From the NCBI GenBank assembly GCA_017504735.1, contig JAFVQP010000070.1, positions 1-64,000 of the forward strand: a stretch of 64,000 nucleotides of DNA. The letters are read 5' to 3'. The DNA comes from Clostridia bacterium. Its GTDB lineage: Bacteria > Bacillota_A > Clostridia > Christensenellales > Borkfalkiaceae. The position numbers and the translations under genes were made by a program. The notes under the pieces are model-generated. The model was not told the DNA's origin. It saw only the letters and a program-made list of their open reading frames with translations, and made no database searches. Of the stretch, positions 17,831-26,725 are shown in pieces (the stretch's first letter is position 1; every line of letters begins with the position of its first letter).

Positions 17831-19468
17831 TTAATAAATTACTTCGACACCTTCAGGGGCATTTACAGTAGTTTTCACCTCACCGTTTTCCTGCAAGGTA
17901 TGTTCAACCGTCACTACGCCACATGTCGTAGGGAAGTTCACCTTCACGTGTTTTAAACCGCTTAATTGAGGGCGAATTATAATTCGACGCATACCTGTCC
18001 CCTCCGTTTTAATACCAGCTACCGTTTCGATAAGGTAAGGGATAACCCCTGCCGACCATGCGTGGCAAAAACTGTGACGGAAACTCATATAACAGAATTT
18101 ACCGTAATCGCCATGGATATCCTTTTTCCCTTCCACGGGCATTTCGTCCAAGCGGGTGCAATTTTCCAGCCATTCTAGGTCAAAATCCTCCCAAAACGTT
18201 GTTGCGCCCACAGACAACATACCGCCGTAATATTCCTTCATCATCGAAAGCGCGGCCTCATATTCGCCGTAGCTTGCCACCGCAGTCAAAATAGGATAAG
18301 ATTGGAAGGTGGAAAGCCCCTGCGCCCCCCCGCGAAGCAGGGTTTCTTTCATTGTCGCGTTTTCCATACCTGCCCAAACGCCAAGGGCGGCAATTTGCTT
18401 GTAAATATGAATATCGTAGCTCTTTTTCGCAATTCTTTGCAATACGTCGTCGCAAAGAGAAATATCTTCATCAAACGCAACGAGCAATTCCCTAAGTGCC
18501 AAAACTGCAACCTTGGTAAGATATGCAACCCCTGCAAAACGTTCCGTTTCACGTTCCTCGTGTCTATCTTCACCTTCCTGCGCACAAGAAGGCCAATCGA
18601 TATAATTAAAGGAATAAGACACCTTGCCATCTTCTGCCACGCAAGGGGAAATCACTTGTTCCAAAACCCCTTTTGCATAGGGCAGGTATTTGATGATTGC
18701 CGTTTTATTCCCACTTACGCAGTATGCTTCGCGCAAGTTAATAAGCCACCAAAGCGAGTAGGTCGGCATATTGTTGATATACTGAGGCAAGGGAGATTGT
18801 TCCATGGAAAACTTAAGACAGTTCAAGGTTTCAGGGATATCCCCAAACAAGCAGTTCGCTGCGCGCACTTCGGGATAAAGGTCACCAATCCACACCAAGC
18901 GATCTCGCTTGATACCATCCCAAAGATAACCATTTTGCAAACAAAGACGCAAGGTGTATGCCGCCGTAGACCAAATTTCATTGATAAGCGGATCGTCACA
19001 CTCAAACGAGCCAATCTCAGGGCGCGTATCAGTATCCACCGCCGCCACAATCGACTTTAATGCAATATGACTATCGTCACCCAGCGTATCGATACGCAAG
19101 AAACGGAAACCCGTTTGCCCAAAGGTCATATCCGAATAATGTGGTAATGCCATCGTAAAATCACGCAAGGAATGGTCGTTGGTTGCGCCGTAGCCAGCCT
19201 CTCCATTCTTCAATTCCGCACAGGCTTCCCCAACCGATTCACCAAAGCGTAACCGCACCGTTCTATTGCCTTCCGCATAGCGGGTCAAAATCCTTGCGCC
19301 ACCCGACAATTCCTTACCGAAATCAAGGATGATGTAGGATTTACCCCTCATCACGCAAAAATCCTCTTCATTAAGGCCAATTTGCAAGGTTTTTTCTTTC
19401 AAAAGTCCTTCCACGTTTTCCACGTCGCCTTGTACGGCGATCACTTTCACAGGATATGTATATTTCAT
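17831..19468 (-). CDS. Alpha-L-rhamnosidase-like glycoside hydrolase (GH78 type)
   Basis: Six-hairpin (alpha/alpha) hydrolase of 545 residues. The core signature LWDGIKRDRLVWIGDLYPE at about residues 181-200 carries the conserved Asp and Glu positions of GH78, where the acid is a Glu. A beta-sandwich precedes it (DFGKELSGGARI), and a C-terminal beta domain with IRPQL and VNFPTTCG follows, as in GH78. No signal peptide, so it should act in the cytoplasm on imported rhamnosides. It is 8 bp downstream of the GH38 gene and clearly in its operon. Shorter than many GH78 enzymes because the N-terminal carbohydrate-binding domains are absent. One imperfect copy of the dispersed 15-mer is at 17988-18002. 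Confidence 0.8.
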   Translation of the reverse strand: MKYTYPVKVIAVQGDVENVEGLLKEKTLQIGLNEEDFCVMRGKSYIILDFGKELSGGARILTRYAEGNRTVRLRFGESVGEACAELKNGEAGYGATNDHSLRDFTMALPHYSDMTFGQTGFRFLRIDTLGDDSHIALKSIVAAVDTDTRPEIGSFECDDPLINEIWSTAAYTLRLCLQNGYLWDGIKRDRLVWIGDLYPEVRAANCLFGDIPETLNCLKFSMEQSPLPQYINNMPTYSLWWLINLREAYCVSGNKTAIIKYLPYAKGVLEQVISPCVAEDGKVSYSFNYIDWPSCAQEGEDRHEERETERFAGVAYLTKVAVLALRELLVAFDEDISLCDDVLQRIAKKSYDIHIYKQIAALGVWAGMENATMKETLLRGGAQGLSTFQSYPILTAVASYGEYEAALSMMKEYYGGMLSVGATTFWEDFDLEWLENCTRLDEMPVEGKKDIHGDYGKFCYMSFRHSFCHAWSAGVIPYLIETVAGIKTEGTGMRRIIIRPQLSGLKHVKVNFPTTCGVVTVEHTLQENGEVKTTVNAPEGVEVIY

Positions 19469-19476
19469 AATTAATC

Positions 19477-22407
19477 TTATTCCTTTATTATTTTAAACGA
19501 ACGAATTTGGAACGGTTTAAATGCAAGCGTAGCGCCTTCCGCGTTCCCCATTGTATCTTCCAACAAATTGACTTCCTCTACCATTTTATAACCCATCGGC
19601 AAGGTAAGCTTTGTCGTTGCAGGGTTGCCCGTACGTTCAAACATACGCACCACAAAGCCATCGCCGTCATAGGCAGGTTTAAATGCGGAAATTTCCACCT
19701 GCGCATTATCCACCATAGGCATTTCCAACGCCTCGTCGCCGTACAATGCGCGCACGTTAAATTCCTTCGCCTTATCATCAACGTCAATCGGGTCAAAACC
19801 GCCGTCATGCGGGTAGAATGCATAAGAATAGCTAACGTGGTCGCGCTCAATCGAAGGATACTCCGTCGAACGAACAAGGTTGATAGAGATAATCCCCTGC
19901 TTCGCCATAAAGCCATTCTTTGTGTTATTCAAAACCGCCAAGCCTTGCGTATCATTTGACAAGTCAAACCACTTTTGGCAGCACATTTCAAACTGCGCCG
20001 CATTGTGCTCGGTATCGTCCGTCGTTGGTCTGCCGAGATAACCAAACTGAATGTCACTGTTGACAACTTCATTCCACGCCGTAGGAAGGGTTTCCGAACG
20101 GATCATATGCCCATCGTCTACAAGGTTGACGTCGTGCTTGATTTGAATGGTAGGCTCGTTTTTGTGCATTAAAATGGTCTGCACAAGCTTAGAATTTTTA
20201 TATGCATACTGTTGTACAACTTCAACCAAGCCGCCAAAATCCCGCGCCTGGGTCGAAACAAGGTTCATATACAATTCGGGTTGGTCACGGTAATCATCCT
20301 CGAAATCCCAGGAGTCGCCTTTATCGATAAAGACGCGCAACTTATTTGCGTTGGTTGCAGCCACTCTACCGTCCTTCAACACAATCGACTTAAACGAGCC
20401 GTCCACGTCAAAAATCACGGTGTAGTAGTCCGTTTCCACCTTATCCAAGCCGTCTAAAACCTGCGCATTTTCATACACTACAGGCGCAATTAACTCGCTG
20501 CTGCCTTTATAGTATAAGTACCCATCGCCGCATTTTTCCAGCTTTGCAACGCTTCCTTTGGACATATTCACAAGCTTTTTATCCTTGCTTGCCACAAAAG
20601 ATACACCCTTTTCCTGCGCAAGCTTTTCGATATCTGCCAAAATTCTCGCATACGCAACGTCCGTTTCATCGTAAACACGTTGAATGGAGGAACCGGGTAA
20701 AATATCGTGGAATTGATAAAGCAATACTTCCTTCCAAAGCTCGTCAATAACCGCCTTATCTCCCTTTTCACCCAAACAAGCAAGCAGGGCTTCATAAGCA
20801 AGCAATTTACTTTCTGCATCACGGTTAAAATTCTTGTTATTCGATTGTGAAGTATAGGTCGCACGGTGTTTTTCAAGGTACATTTCCCCTTGATAGGTAG
20901 GAAATTCTCTCCCCACTAAGCCATCAAAGTACCCATGTGCAGGCGCTTGCTTCACTTTGGGAAGAAACTTTACGTTTTCCATACGATTCAAGCGTTCTTG
21001 CATTTTTACGGAAGGGCCGCCGCCGCCATCGCCAACGCCATACACCATCAAGAAATCATCCTTCTGGTCGATGTCACGCAAGTTCGATTTCCCCGCGATT
21101 AAGGCACGAGGCCCCGCATAAGAGTTATACGTGCCTTCAGGTGGCATATGCACCAATACACGAGTACCGTCAAGCCCTGCCCAGTTGAAGGTATGGAAGG
21201 GGAACAAAGTGCGATCGGACCAAGAGATTTTAATGGTCATAAAGTAGTCCTGCCCCGACTGTTTCAAGATTTGCGGCATCCCTGCGCTATACCCAAAGGT
21301 ATCGGGCAGCCAGCGCAGCTTAACGTACTGTCCAAATTCCTCTTTCCAAAATTTTTGTCCGTATAATTCCTGACGGACAAGCGCCTCTTCACAAGGCACG
21401 TTGGTATCGTTTTCCACCCAACCGCCGCCAACAGGTTCCATACGTCCTTCTTTGACAAGCTGTTTAATTTCCTCATATTGTTTCGGGTCTATTTCCTTCA
21501 CCCAAACAAGCTGTTGCGGTTGCGATACAACAAAATGATATTTGGGATAACGTTTCATCAGGTCAATCGCATTCGCAAAGGTACGTTTTGCCTTGCGTTT
21601 ACTCTCACGGATAGGCCAAAGCCACGCTAAGTCCAAATGCGCGTGTCCAACCGCTGTTACCTGAATCGGTTCATCCCCTGTCATAGCGTACAAATCGTTG
21701 ATAATCGCTTTGGCGCGCGGATAAATATCAGGTGCATTGTAGGTAATCAAGTTCATCACTTTGCGCAAGCCATACAATACCTTAATCTTCTTCTCGTTTG
21801 TAAATGGCATCGCCAAGCAGTAATCAAACAACGTATCGCAATCGAAATACAAATCCTGCATTTCCTTGTTTTCACGTACAATTGCCGCCGCTTCTAAGGT
21901 ACAAACGTCTTTAAAATCACCCAAAATGTTGTTGGATGCGCCATCAATATAGATATCAATATTCCCATCCGCATCCATCACGTTTTCATCCACGGGATAG
22001 TAACGTTTTACCGACATTTGGTTTCTATATTCAAACACACGCGACCCAGCGGTAAAGCCTTTAATCGCATGCCCCGTTTTATCTACCAACAAGGCTTCGC
22101 CGCAGTTGGCAAAATCAAGCATCAAATTGCTACGGTCCATATCCTTGTCGAGTTTCCCCGTCAAATGAAACCACGCGCATCCAAAATTTTGCGTAGACCA
22201 AACCTCGCCCTTTTGAATAGGCTTAAAGGTCAAAGAAGAAATATCTTTAAAATCAATTGGCTCATCCGAGTATGCAAATTCTACGTTCAAAGATAAAACG
22301 TCTTCGTGGCACTTTTCAAGCAATTCGCCCTCGATAAACCCACGCAAGCGGTTCCACTCTAACTCTCGATCGTATTGATCTCTATGCTTAAACTCAAATT
22401 CTACCAT
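19477..22407 (-). CDS. Alpha-mannosidase, GH38
   Basis: A 976-residue retaining alpha-mannosidase of the bacterial cytoplasmic type. The zinc-binding HAHLDLAWLWP motif is near residue 255-265 and the nucleophile Asp is in LPDTFGYS near 367. The middle helical domain and large C-terminal beta-sandwich (HVSYSYAFYPHDGG; family signature) are present. No signal peptide. It would release mannose from imported mannosides or N-glycan fragments. It is first in the GH38-GH78(-tilS-hpt) transcript with a near-consensus promoter (22445-22473) and AAGGGG before ATG 22407. Confidence 0.92.
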   Translation of the reverse strand: MVEFEFKHRDQYDRELEWNRLRGFIEGELLEKCHEDVLSLNVEFAYSDEPIDFKDISSLTFKPIQKGEVWSTQNFGCAWFHLTGKLDKDMDRSNLMLDFANCGEALLVDKTGHAIKGFTAGSRVFEYRNQMSVKRYYPVDENVMDADGNIDIYIDGASNNILGDFKDVCTLEAAAIVRENKEMQDLYFDCDTLFDYCLAMPFTNEKKIKVLYGLRKVMNLITYNAPDIYPRAKAIINDLYAMTGDEPIQVTAVGHAHLDLAWLWPIRESKRKAKRTFANAIDLMKRYPKYHFVVSQPQQLVWVKEIDPKQYEEIKQLVKEGRMEPVGGGWVENDTNVPCEEALVRQELYGQKFWKEEFGQYVKLRWLPDTFGYSAGMPQILKQSGQDYFMTIKISWSDRTLFPFHTFNWAGLDGTRVLVHMPPEGTYNSYAGPRALIAGKSNLRDIDQKDDFLMVYGVGDGGGGPSVKMQERLNRMENVKFLPKVKQAPAHGYFDGLVGREFPTYQGEMYLEKHRATYTSQSNNKNFNRDAESKLLAYEALLACLGEKGDKAVIDELWKEVLLYQFHDILPGSSIQRVYDETDVAYARILADIEKLAQEKGVSFVASKDKKLVNMSKGSVAKLEKCGDGYLYYKGSSELIAPVVYENAQVLDGLDKVETDYYTVIFDVDGSFKSIVLKDGRVAATNANKLRVFIDKGDSWDFEDDYRDQPELYMNLVSTQARDFGGLVEVVQQYAYKNSKLVQTILMHKNEPTIQIKHDVNLVDDGHMIRSETLPTAWNEVVNSDIQFGYLGRPTTDDTEHNAAQFEMCCQKWFDLSNDTQGLAVLNNTKNGFMAKQGIISINLVRSTEYPSIERDHVSYSYAFYPHDGGFDPIDVDDKAKEFNVRALYGDEALEMPMVDNAQVEISAFKPAYDGDGFVVRMFERTGNPATTKLTLPMGYKMVEEVNLLEDTMGNAEGATLAFKPFQIRSFKIIKE

Positions 22408-22444
22408 AAAATAGTACCCCTTAAAATTATAAATAATTTTAAAT

Positions 22445-22473
22445 ATTATACCACCTTACCCATGCAGTGTCAA
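22445..22473 (-). promoter_or_regulatory. Consensus sigma-A promoter of the GH38-GH78 transcript
   Basis: Minus-strand -35 TTGACA (22473-22468), 17-bp spacer, -10 TATAAT (22450-22445), both perfect. The 5' leader of about 35 nt is AT-rich. I see no obvious operator, so it may be strongly constitutive. Confidence 0.85.
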
Positions 22474-22507
22474 CAGTTTCGCAAAAGTTTTTACCCACCG
22501 TATAAAA

Positions 22508-22534
22508 GAAAAACACCCGAAATCGGGTGTCTTT
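22508..22534 (-). terminator. Intrinsic terminator of the phosphoesterase lipoprotein cluster
   Basis: ACACCCGA and TCGGGTGT (22511-22528) form the stem; on the minus strand it is followed by a T-rich run. It lies just after the stop of the gene ending at 22547. Confidence 0.8.
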
Positions 22535-22546
22535 CCTATTGCACGC

Positions 22547-24769
22547 TTAGCTAAGCGCAATGTCCTTTAAATACAACGTATTGCCAGTAGCAATGTTAAA
22601 CGCGAACTCCGTACACGTTTCTGCGATAGACGTAATATCCACCGTGTAAGTTTTCCATACGCCCAATTCCAAACGCACTTCATCCGCCGATGCGGCGTCA
22701 CCTACTTGATAACGGATGTATTGCTTTTTGCTCTCTCCGCTTTCAAACATACCTGCAATCCCTGCACCTGAACCGTCATCGGGTTTTACACGGATTGCAA
22801 ACGGGTTCAACTCATACTGACCAACCGCATTTTCCATATACAAGGTGAAGGTAAACGTCGTTTTACCTTTCAACAACGAAGTGTTGATGTACAACTTACC
22901 TTGCGTGTTTGCCGTTACTGCATATACGTTTTGACCGTTGAATTCAATTGCTTCCGCCGTAACCGCGCCGTCTGCGTACATTTCCGAGGAAGTTACATTC
23001 ACACCGCCGTATTGCAAACCATTGACCTTAATTGATTCAGCAGGTTTATATGCATCCCAATCAATTTTACCATTTTCAAAACCGCAGTAGTAGTTGTAGC
23101 AATCTTCAATTTCGCCGTCGTCTTCCGACAATACGGTCACCGTACCGCCGACAAGAGGTTTCCCCGTCTTTGTTTCGTTCCATTCATGAATCCAACCGCC
23201 CGTAATCGTACCGTCTGCATTCAACCAGTTAAAGCGGTCGTATTCGCTCGATTTCAAACCGTATGTAAAACGAATGCCTTCATACACAACGCTTACGTTG
23301 TTGCAATGTTCGTGCCCTACAAAAATGGAATCCACGCCAAGCTCTTTCATGGCTTTATAAATCTTATAATCGGTATCCCATTCCCCTTTCATTTGTCTGC
23401 CGATGTAACCGAAGTCGCTTTCCGCAACACCTTCCATCATATCAAGGTTAATGTCTTGATATTTTTCCGACTGGTTAAAGCCGTACGATGCATACGCTTT
23501 ACCAAAGATCCACTGCTGAATGTGATAAGCAAACGAGATTTTTACTTCGGGAACGTATTTCTTTAAGAACTTAATTTCTTCGGTGTACCAATTTATTTGA
23601 TCTTGTTGGAATCCTACTTTATTGGAGAAGGTATGTCCATTATCCAAGCTTTCCGCACTCGCATTACCGCAAGCGTGGGTATCCAACATGTAGAACACAC
23701 GCTTCATTTCTCCGTCTTGTGCGATACCTACCGAGTAGTTGCCGTTCCCCGACAATTCCTTTTGGTCAAACAAGCAATATTGAGAGTTTTCAAACAAATC
23801 ACATTGCCAATCCGCACCTTTCTTGCTTTCGTTGTCGTGGTTACCGAATACGGGCGACCAAGGAATTTGGAATCCGTCCATGAAGTTAACCAACTTTGTC
23901 AATGCAGAGCCGTCGTCATCAAATTCACCGTACACAACGTCACCCGTGAGGATGATAAAATCGGGGTTCGTTGCCGTAATCACTTCTTCCAAGTAATTAA
24001 AACAACGTTCGTCCATCTTATCCGTCGCATTCAAGGGTCTATCAATACCGCCGCGGCCAGGACGTTCCTGCGCAGCGTCGATGATTTGGGTATCGGACAA
24101 CTGTAAAACGATGGGGTCGCGCCCTGCGGGTACTTCCACCACGAAATCGGGGATACCAAGCACGGAAACAATAACCGTTTCCGATTCCTTCATCTTTTCA
24201 GTGCCTTCCGCATCCGCAAAACAGCTTCCGCATTCCGAGCAAGCCCAATGTTCTACCACGCCGTCTTCCCTGCCAACGACAGGTTTTGCCTCTTGATGGA
24301 CAAGAGTGTGTTCTGCAGTCAAGATAATATCCGACAGCTTTACTTCTTGTGTACAAGCTTCATCCGCATAGTTTTTCAAGCATTTTGAGCAGGACCAATA
24401 TTCCATTCTGCCGCCCGTGCTACAATTCGGCTCAATCCCCGCCGTATACTTGACAACGTGTTCCTCTTTCGCAAGAATTACGTCCGCAGCGGTCACCTCT
24501 TCCTTGCCCATTGCGTCCGCAAAATACGCACCGCAATCACACGTCCAGTGGGTAATATTCCCTTCTTGCGTACAGGTTGCCTTGCGCTCGGATACGCGGG
24601 TCAATTTATGCTTGTGTTCGCTATTTTCTTCCCCGCCTACACTTTCTACAATTTGTGATGTTTGCGAGTTTTCGCTTGTGCCGCCACCGCCCATCAAGGC
24701 CGACAAGTCACACGCCGACAAAGCGCATACACTCATGAACCCCAACAATAAACCGATAATTTTCTTCAT
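22547..24769 (-). CDS. Phosphoesterase lipoprotein with Cys-rich repeats (paralog 1, long)
   Basis: About 740 residues. Signal peptide with lipobox LSA-C, then a Ser/Glu linker, then three Cys-rich units of about 50 residues with the pattern C-x~10-WxC-xCG-xxFADAxG (residues about 55-210). A calcineurin-like metallophosphoesterase domain follows: LQLSDTQIID, LTGDVVYGE, FGNHDNE, YHIQ and GHEH. The first motif has Gln where most relatives have His (DxH). Unlike its two paralogs it carries an extra C-terminal beta domain of about 150 residues (KTTFTFTLYMENAVGQYELN...), probably carbohydrate- or surface-binding. The double ATG at 24772/24769 follows AGGAG; either is possible. It is the last of three tandem copies and could dephosphorylate extracellular phosphoesters (inference). 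Confidence 0.82.
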   Translation of the reverse strand: MKKIIGLLLGFMSVCALSACDLSALMGGGGTSENSQTSQIVESVGGEENSEHKHKLTRVSERKATCTQEGNITHWTCDCGAYFADAMGKEEVTAADVILAKEEHVVKYTAGIEPNCSTGGRMEYWSCSKCLKNYADEACTQEVKLSDIILTAEHTLVHQEAKPVVGREDGVVEHWACSECGSCFADAEGTEKMKESETVIVSVLGIPDFVVEVPAGRDPIVLQLSDTQIIDAAQERPGRGGIDRPLNATDKMDERCFNYLEEVITATNPDFIILTGDVVYGEFDDDGSALTKLVNFMDGFQIPWSPVFGNHDNESKKGADWQCDLFENSQYCLFDQKELSGNGNYSVGIAQDGEMKRVFYMLDTHACGNASAESLDNGHTFSNKVGFQQDQINWYTEEIKFLKKYVPEVKISFAYHIQQWIFGKAYASYGFNQSEKYQDINLDMMEGVAESDFGYIGRQMKGEWDTDYKIYKAMKELGVDSIFVGHEHCNNVSVVYEGIRFTYGLKSSEYDRFNWLNADGTITGGWIHEWNETKTGKPLVGGTVTVLSEDDGEIEDCYNYYCGFENGKIDWDAYKPAESIKVNGLQYGGVNVTSSEMYADGAVTAEAIEFNGQNVYAVTANTQGKLYINTSLLKGKTTFTFTLYMENAVGQYELNPFAIRVKPDDGSGAGIAGMFESGESKKQYIRYQVGDAASADEVRLELGVWKTYTVDITSIAETCTEFAFNIATGNTLYLKDIALS

Positions 24770-24888
24770 CATTTTTCTCCTATGGCATCCTATCCCGAAC
24801 CACCTATTTTTATCTGTTACAGCATTTCTTTACCATTTTGTAAAGTTATAAAACAATATTTCCCCAAGTTTTGCTACTATTTTATAGG

Positions 24889-26676
24889 TTAATCTTCATT
24901 TTTACCGTTAGGCGAATAGGCTTTTCCTGGCAAAACCGCTTCCACCGTTGCAGGCAAGAAGCTTTCCCATTGAATTTCACCGTCCACAATTTTACCGTGC
25001 GTATCCGCGCAATAATAAATGTACGCATCCGCGATCGCGCCGTCTTCTTCCGACAAAAGGATTACGCTACCGCCGATAAGGGGAGAGTCTGCAGCAGTAT
25101 CCCAGTCGCTATGTACTACGTTTCCATCCGCATTAAGCATACTGAACATATCGTATCTGCTCGATTTTTGACCAAACTGGAAGCGAATGCCTTGATATAC
25201 AACACTCGCGCTGCTGGTATGTTCGTGACCAACGAAGATCGAGTCAACGCCAAGGCTCTTCAATTGCTTAATGTCCTGCGACCATTCGCCCTTTACATAA
25301 CCGATGTAACCAAAGTCACCTTCCGCTTTTTCTTCGTGCAAATCTACGTTGATATTTGCCCAAGCGTTCCAGTTCACGTAACCATATTTCGCATACGCTT
25401 GTTCAAAGAGGGTATCTTGGATATGGTAAGCAAACGAAACCTTCAAATCGGGCAAACTTTCCTGCATTCTTTCGATTTGTTCGGTAAACCAAGATACTTG
25501 GTCAGAACCAAAGCCAGGGCTGGTCTTGGTATGGCCATTTGCAAGGGTTGCCGCGCTAGGGGAACCGATACCGTTACTATCCAACATGTAGAATACACGT
25601 TTGATTTCACCGCCTTGCGTGATTGCTACCGAGTAGTTGCAGTTACCCGTCAAAGTTCTTTGCTTAAACAAGCAATTTTCCGCATTCATAAGCTGTTCAC
25701 ATTGCCAATCAACACCCATATTACTTTCGTTGTCGTGGTTACCGAAGATGGGCGCCCAAGGGATGTCAAAGCTATCCATAAAGTTTACAAATGCCGTCCA
25801 AACACTACCATTATGGTCAAATCTACCATAAACGTTGTCACCCGTAAGGATAATCAAATCGGGGTTGGTCGCATTGATAATTTCCGTGAGGTAGTTAAAG
25901 CAACGCGCGTTCATTTGGCTAGGCGCATACATAGAAGGTTGGCTACCGCCTAATACGCCGTCCAAGTCCTGCGAGGAGTCCATAATTTGGGTATCCGTCA
26001 ACTGTAAAACGACAGGTTCGCGACCAACGGGCACTTCTACAATGAAATCGGGGATCGCCAAAAGCGAATACAAAACGATGTTCGACTGCGAGGTCTTTTT
26101 CGTCCCTTCAGCATCTAAGAAGTAACCATCGCAATATCCGCAAACCCAATGTTCCTTCACACCGTTTTCCAAGCCTACCACAGGAACTTCTTCGTAGTGG
26201 GTAAGGGCATGCCCTACCTTAGGCAAAATAATTTGCGTGGCTTTTACTTCTTCCGTGCAAGCCTCGTCCGCGTAATACGTTTTACAATCCAAGCAGTACC
26301 AATTTTCCAATTTACCACCCGAAATACAGGTCGCTTCATACCCTGCCGTATGCTTTAAGTTATGTTCTTTTTTCGCAATGGTTATATCCGCTGCGGAAAT
26401 TTCTTCCGTGCCCATCGCATCCGCAAAATACGCGCCACATTCGCACGTCCAATGGGTGATGCTCCCTTCATTTTTACAGGTCGCCGCAACTTCGGAAACA
26501 CGGTTTAATCTGTGCTTGTGTTCACCCTCTACGCTTTCCTCACTTTCAACACTTTCCACTACTTCCGATTGCACGCTTTCAGTAGTTGCGCCACCGCCCA
26601 TCATTGCGTACAAATCGCAGGACGCCAAGGTAAATACACTAGCAATGCCTAACAATAAACCAATCATTTTTTTCAT
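24889..26676 (-). CDS. Phosphoesterase lipoprotein with Cys-rich repeats (paralog 2)
   Basis: About 595 residues with the same plan as its neighbours: lipobox LAS-C, acidic linker, three Cys-rich C...WxC-xCG-xYFxDAxG units, then the metallophosphoesterase domain (LQLTDTQIMD, LTGDNVYGRF, FGNHDNES, YHIQDTLFEQA, GHEHTSSA). The C-terminal extra beta domain of paralog 1 is absent; it stops after the sheet-closing segment VILLSEEDGAIADAYIYYC. The start at 26676 is preferred to the upstream GTG at 26691 because GGTGG then lies at normal distance. It is 112 nt from paralog 1 and about 50 nt from paralog 3, so one transcript is likely. Confidence 0.82.
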   Translation of the reverse strand: MKKMIGLLLGIASVFTLASCDLYAMMGGGATTESVQSEVVESVESEESVEGEHKHRLNRVSEVAATCKNEGSITHWTCECGAYFADAMGTEEISAADITIAKKEHNLKHTAGYEATCISGGKLENWYCLDCKTYYADEACTEEVKATQIILPKVGHALTHYEEVPVVGLENGVKEHWVCGYCDGYFLDAEGTKKTSQSNIVLYSLLAIPDFIVEVPVGREPVVLQLTDTQIMDSSQDLDGVLGGSQPSMYAPSQMNARCFNYLTEIINATNPDLIILTGDNVYGRFDHNGSVWTAFVNFMDSFDIPWAPIFGNHDNESNMGVDWQCEQLMNAENCLFKQRTLTGNCNYSVAITQGGEIKRVFYMLDSNGIGSPSAATLANGHTKTSPGFGSDQVSWFTEQIERMQESLPDLKVSFAYHIQDTLFEQAYAKYGYVNWNAWANINVDLHEEKAEGDFGYIGYVKGEWSQDIKQLKSLGVDSIFVGHEHTSSASVVYQGIRFQFGQKSSRYDMFSMLNADGNVVHSDWDTAADSPLIGGSVILLSEEDGAIADAYIYYCADTHGKIVDGEIQWESFLPATVEAVLPGKAYSPNGKNED

Positions 26677-26725
26677 GTTATTTTCCACCAAAATTATTTA
26701 TATTTATTTTACGAACCCTATACAA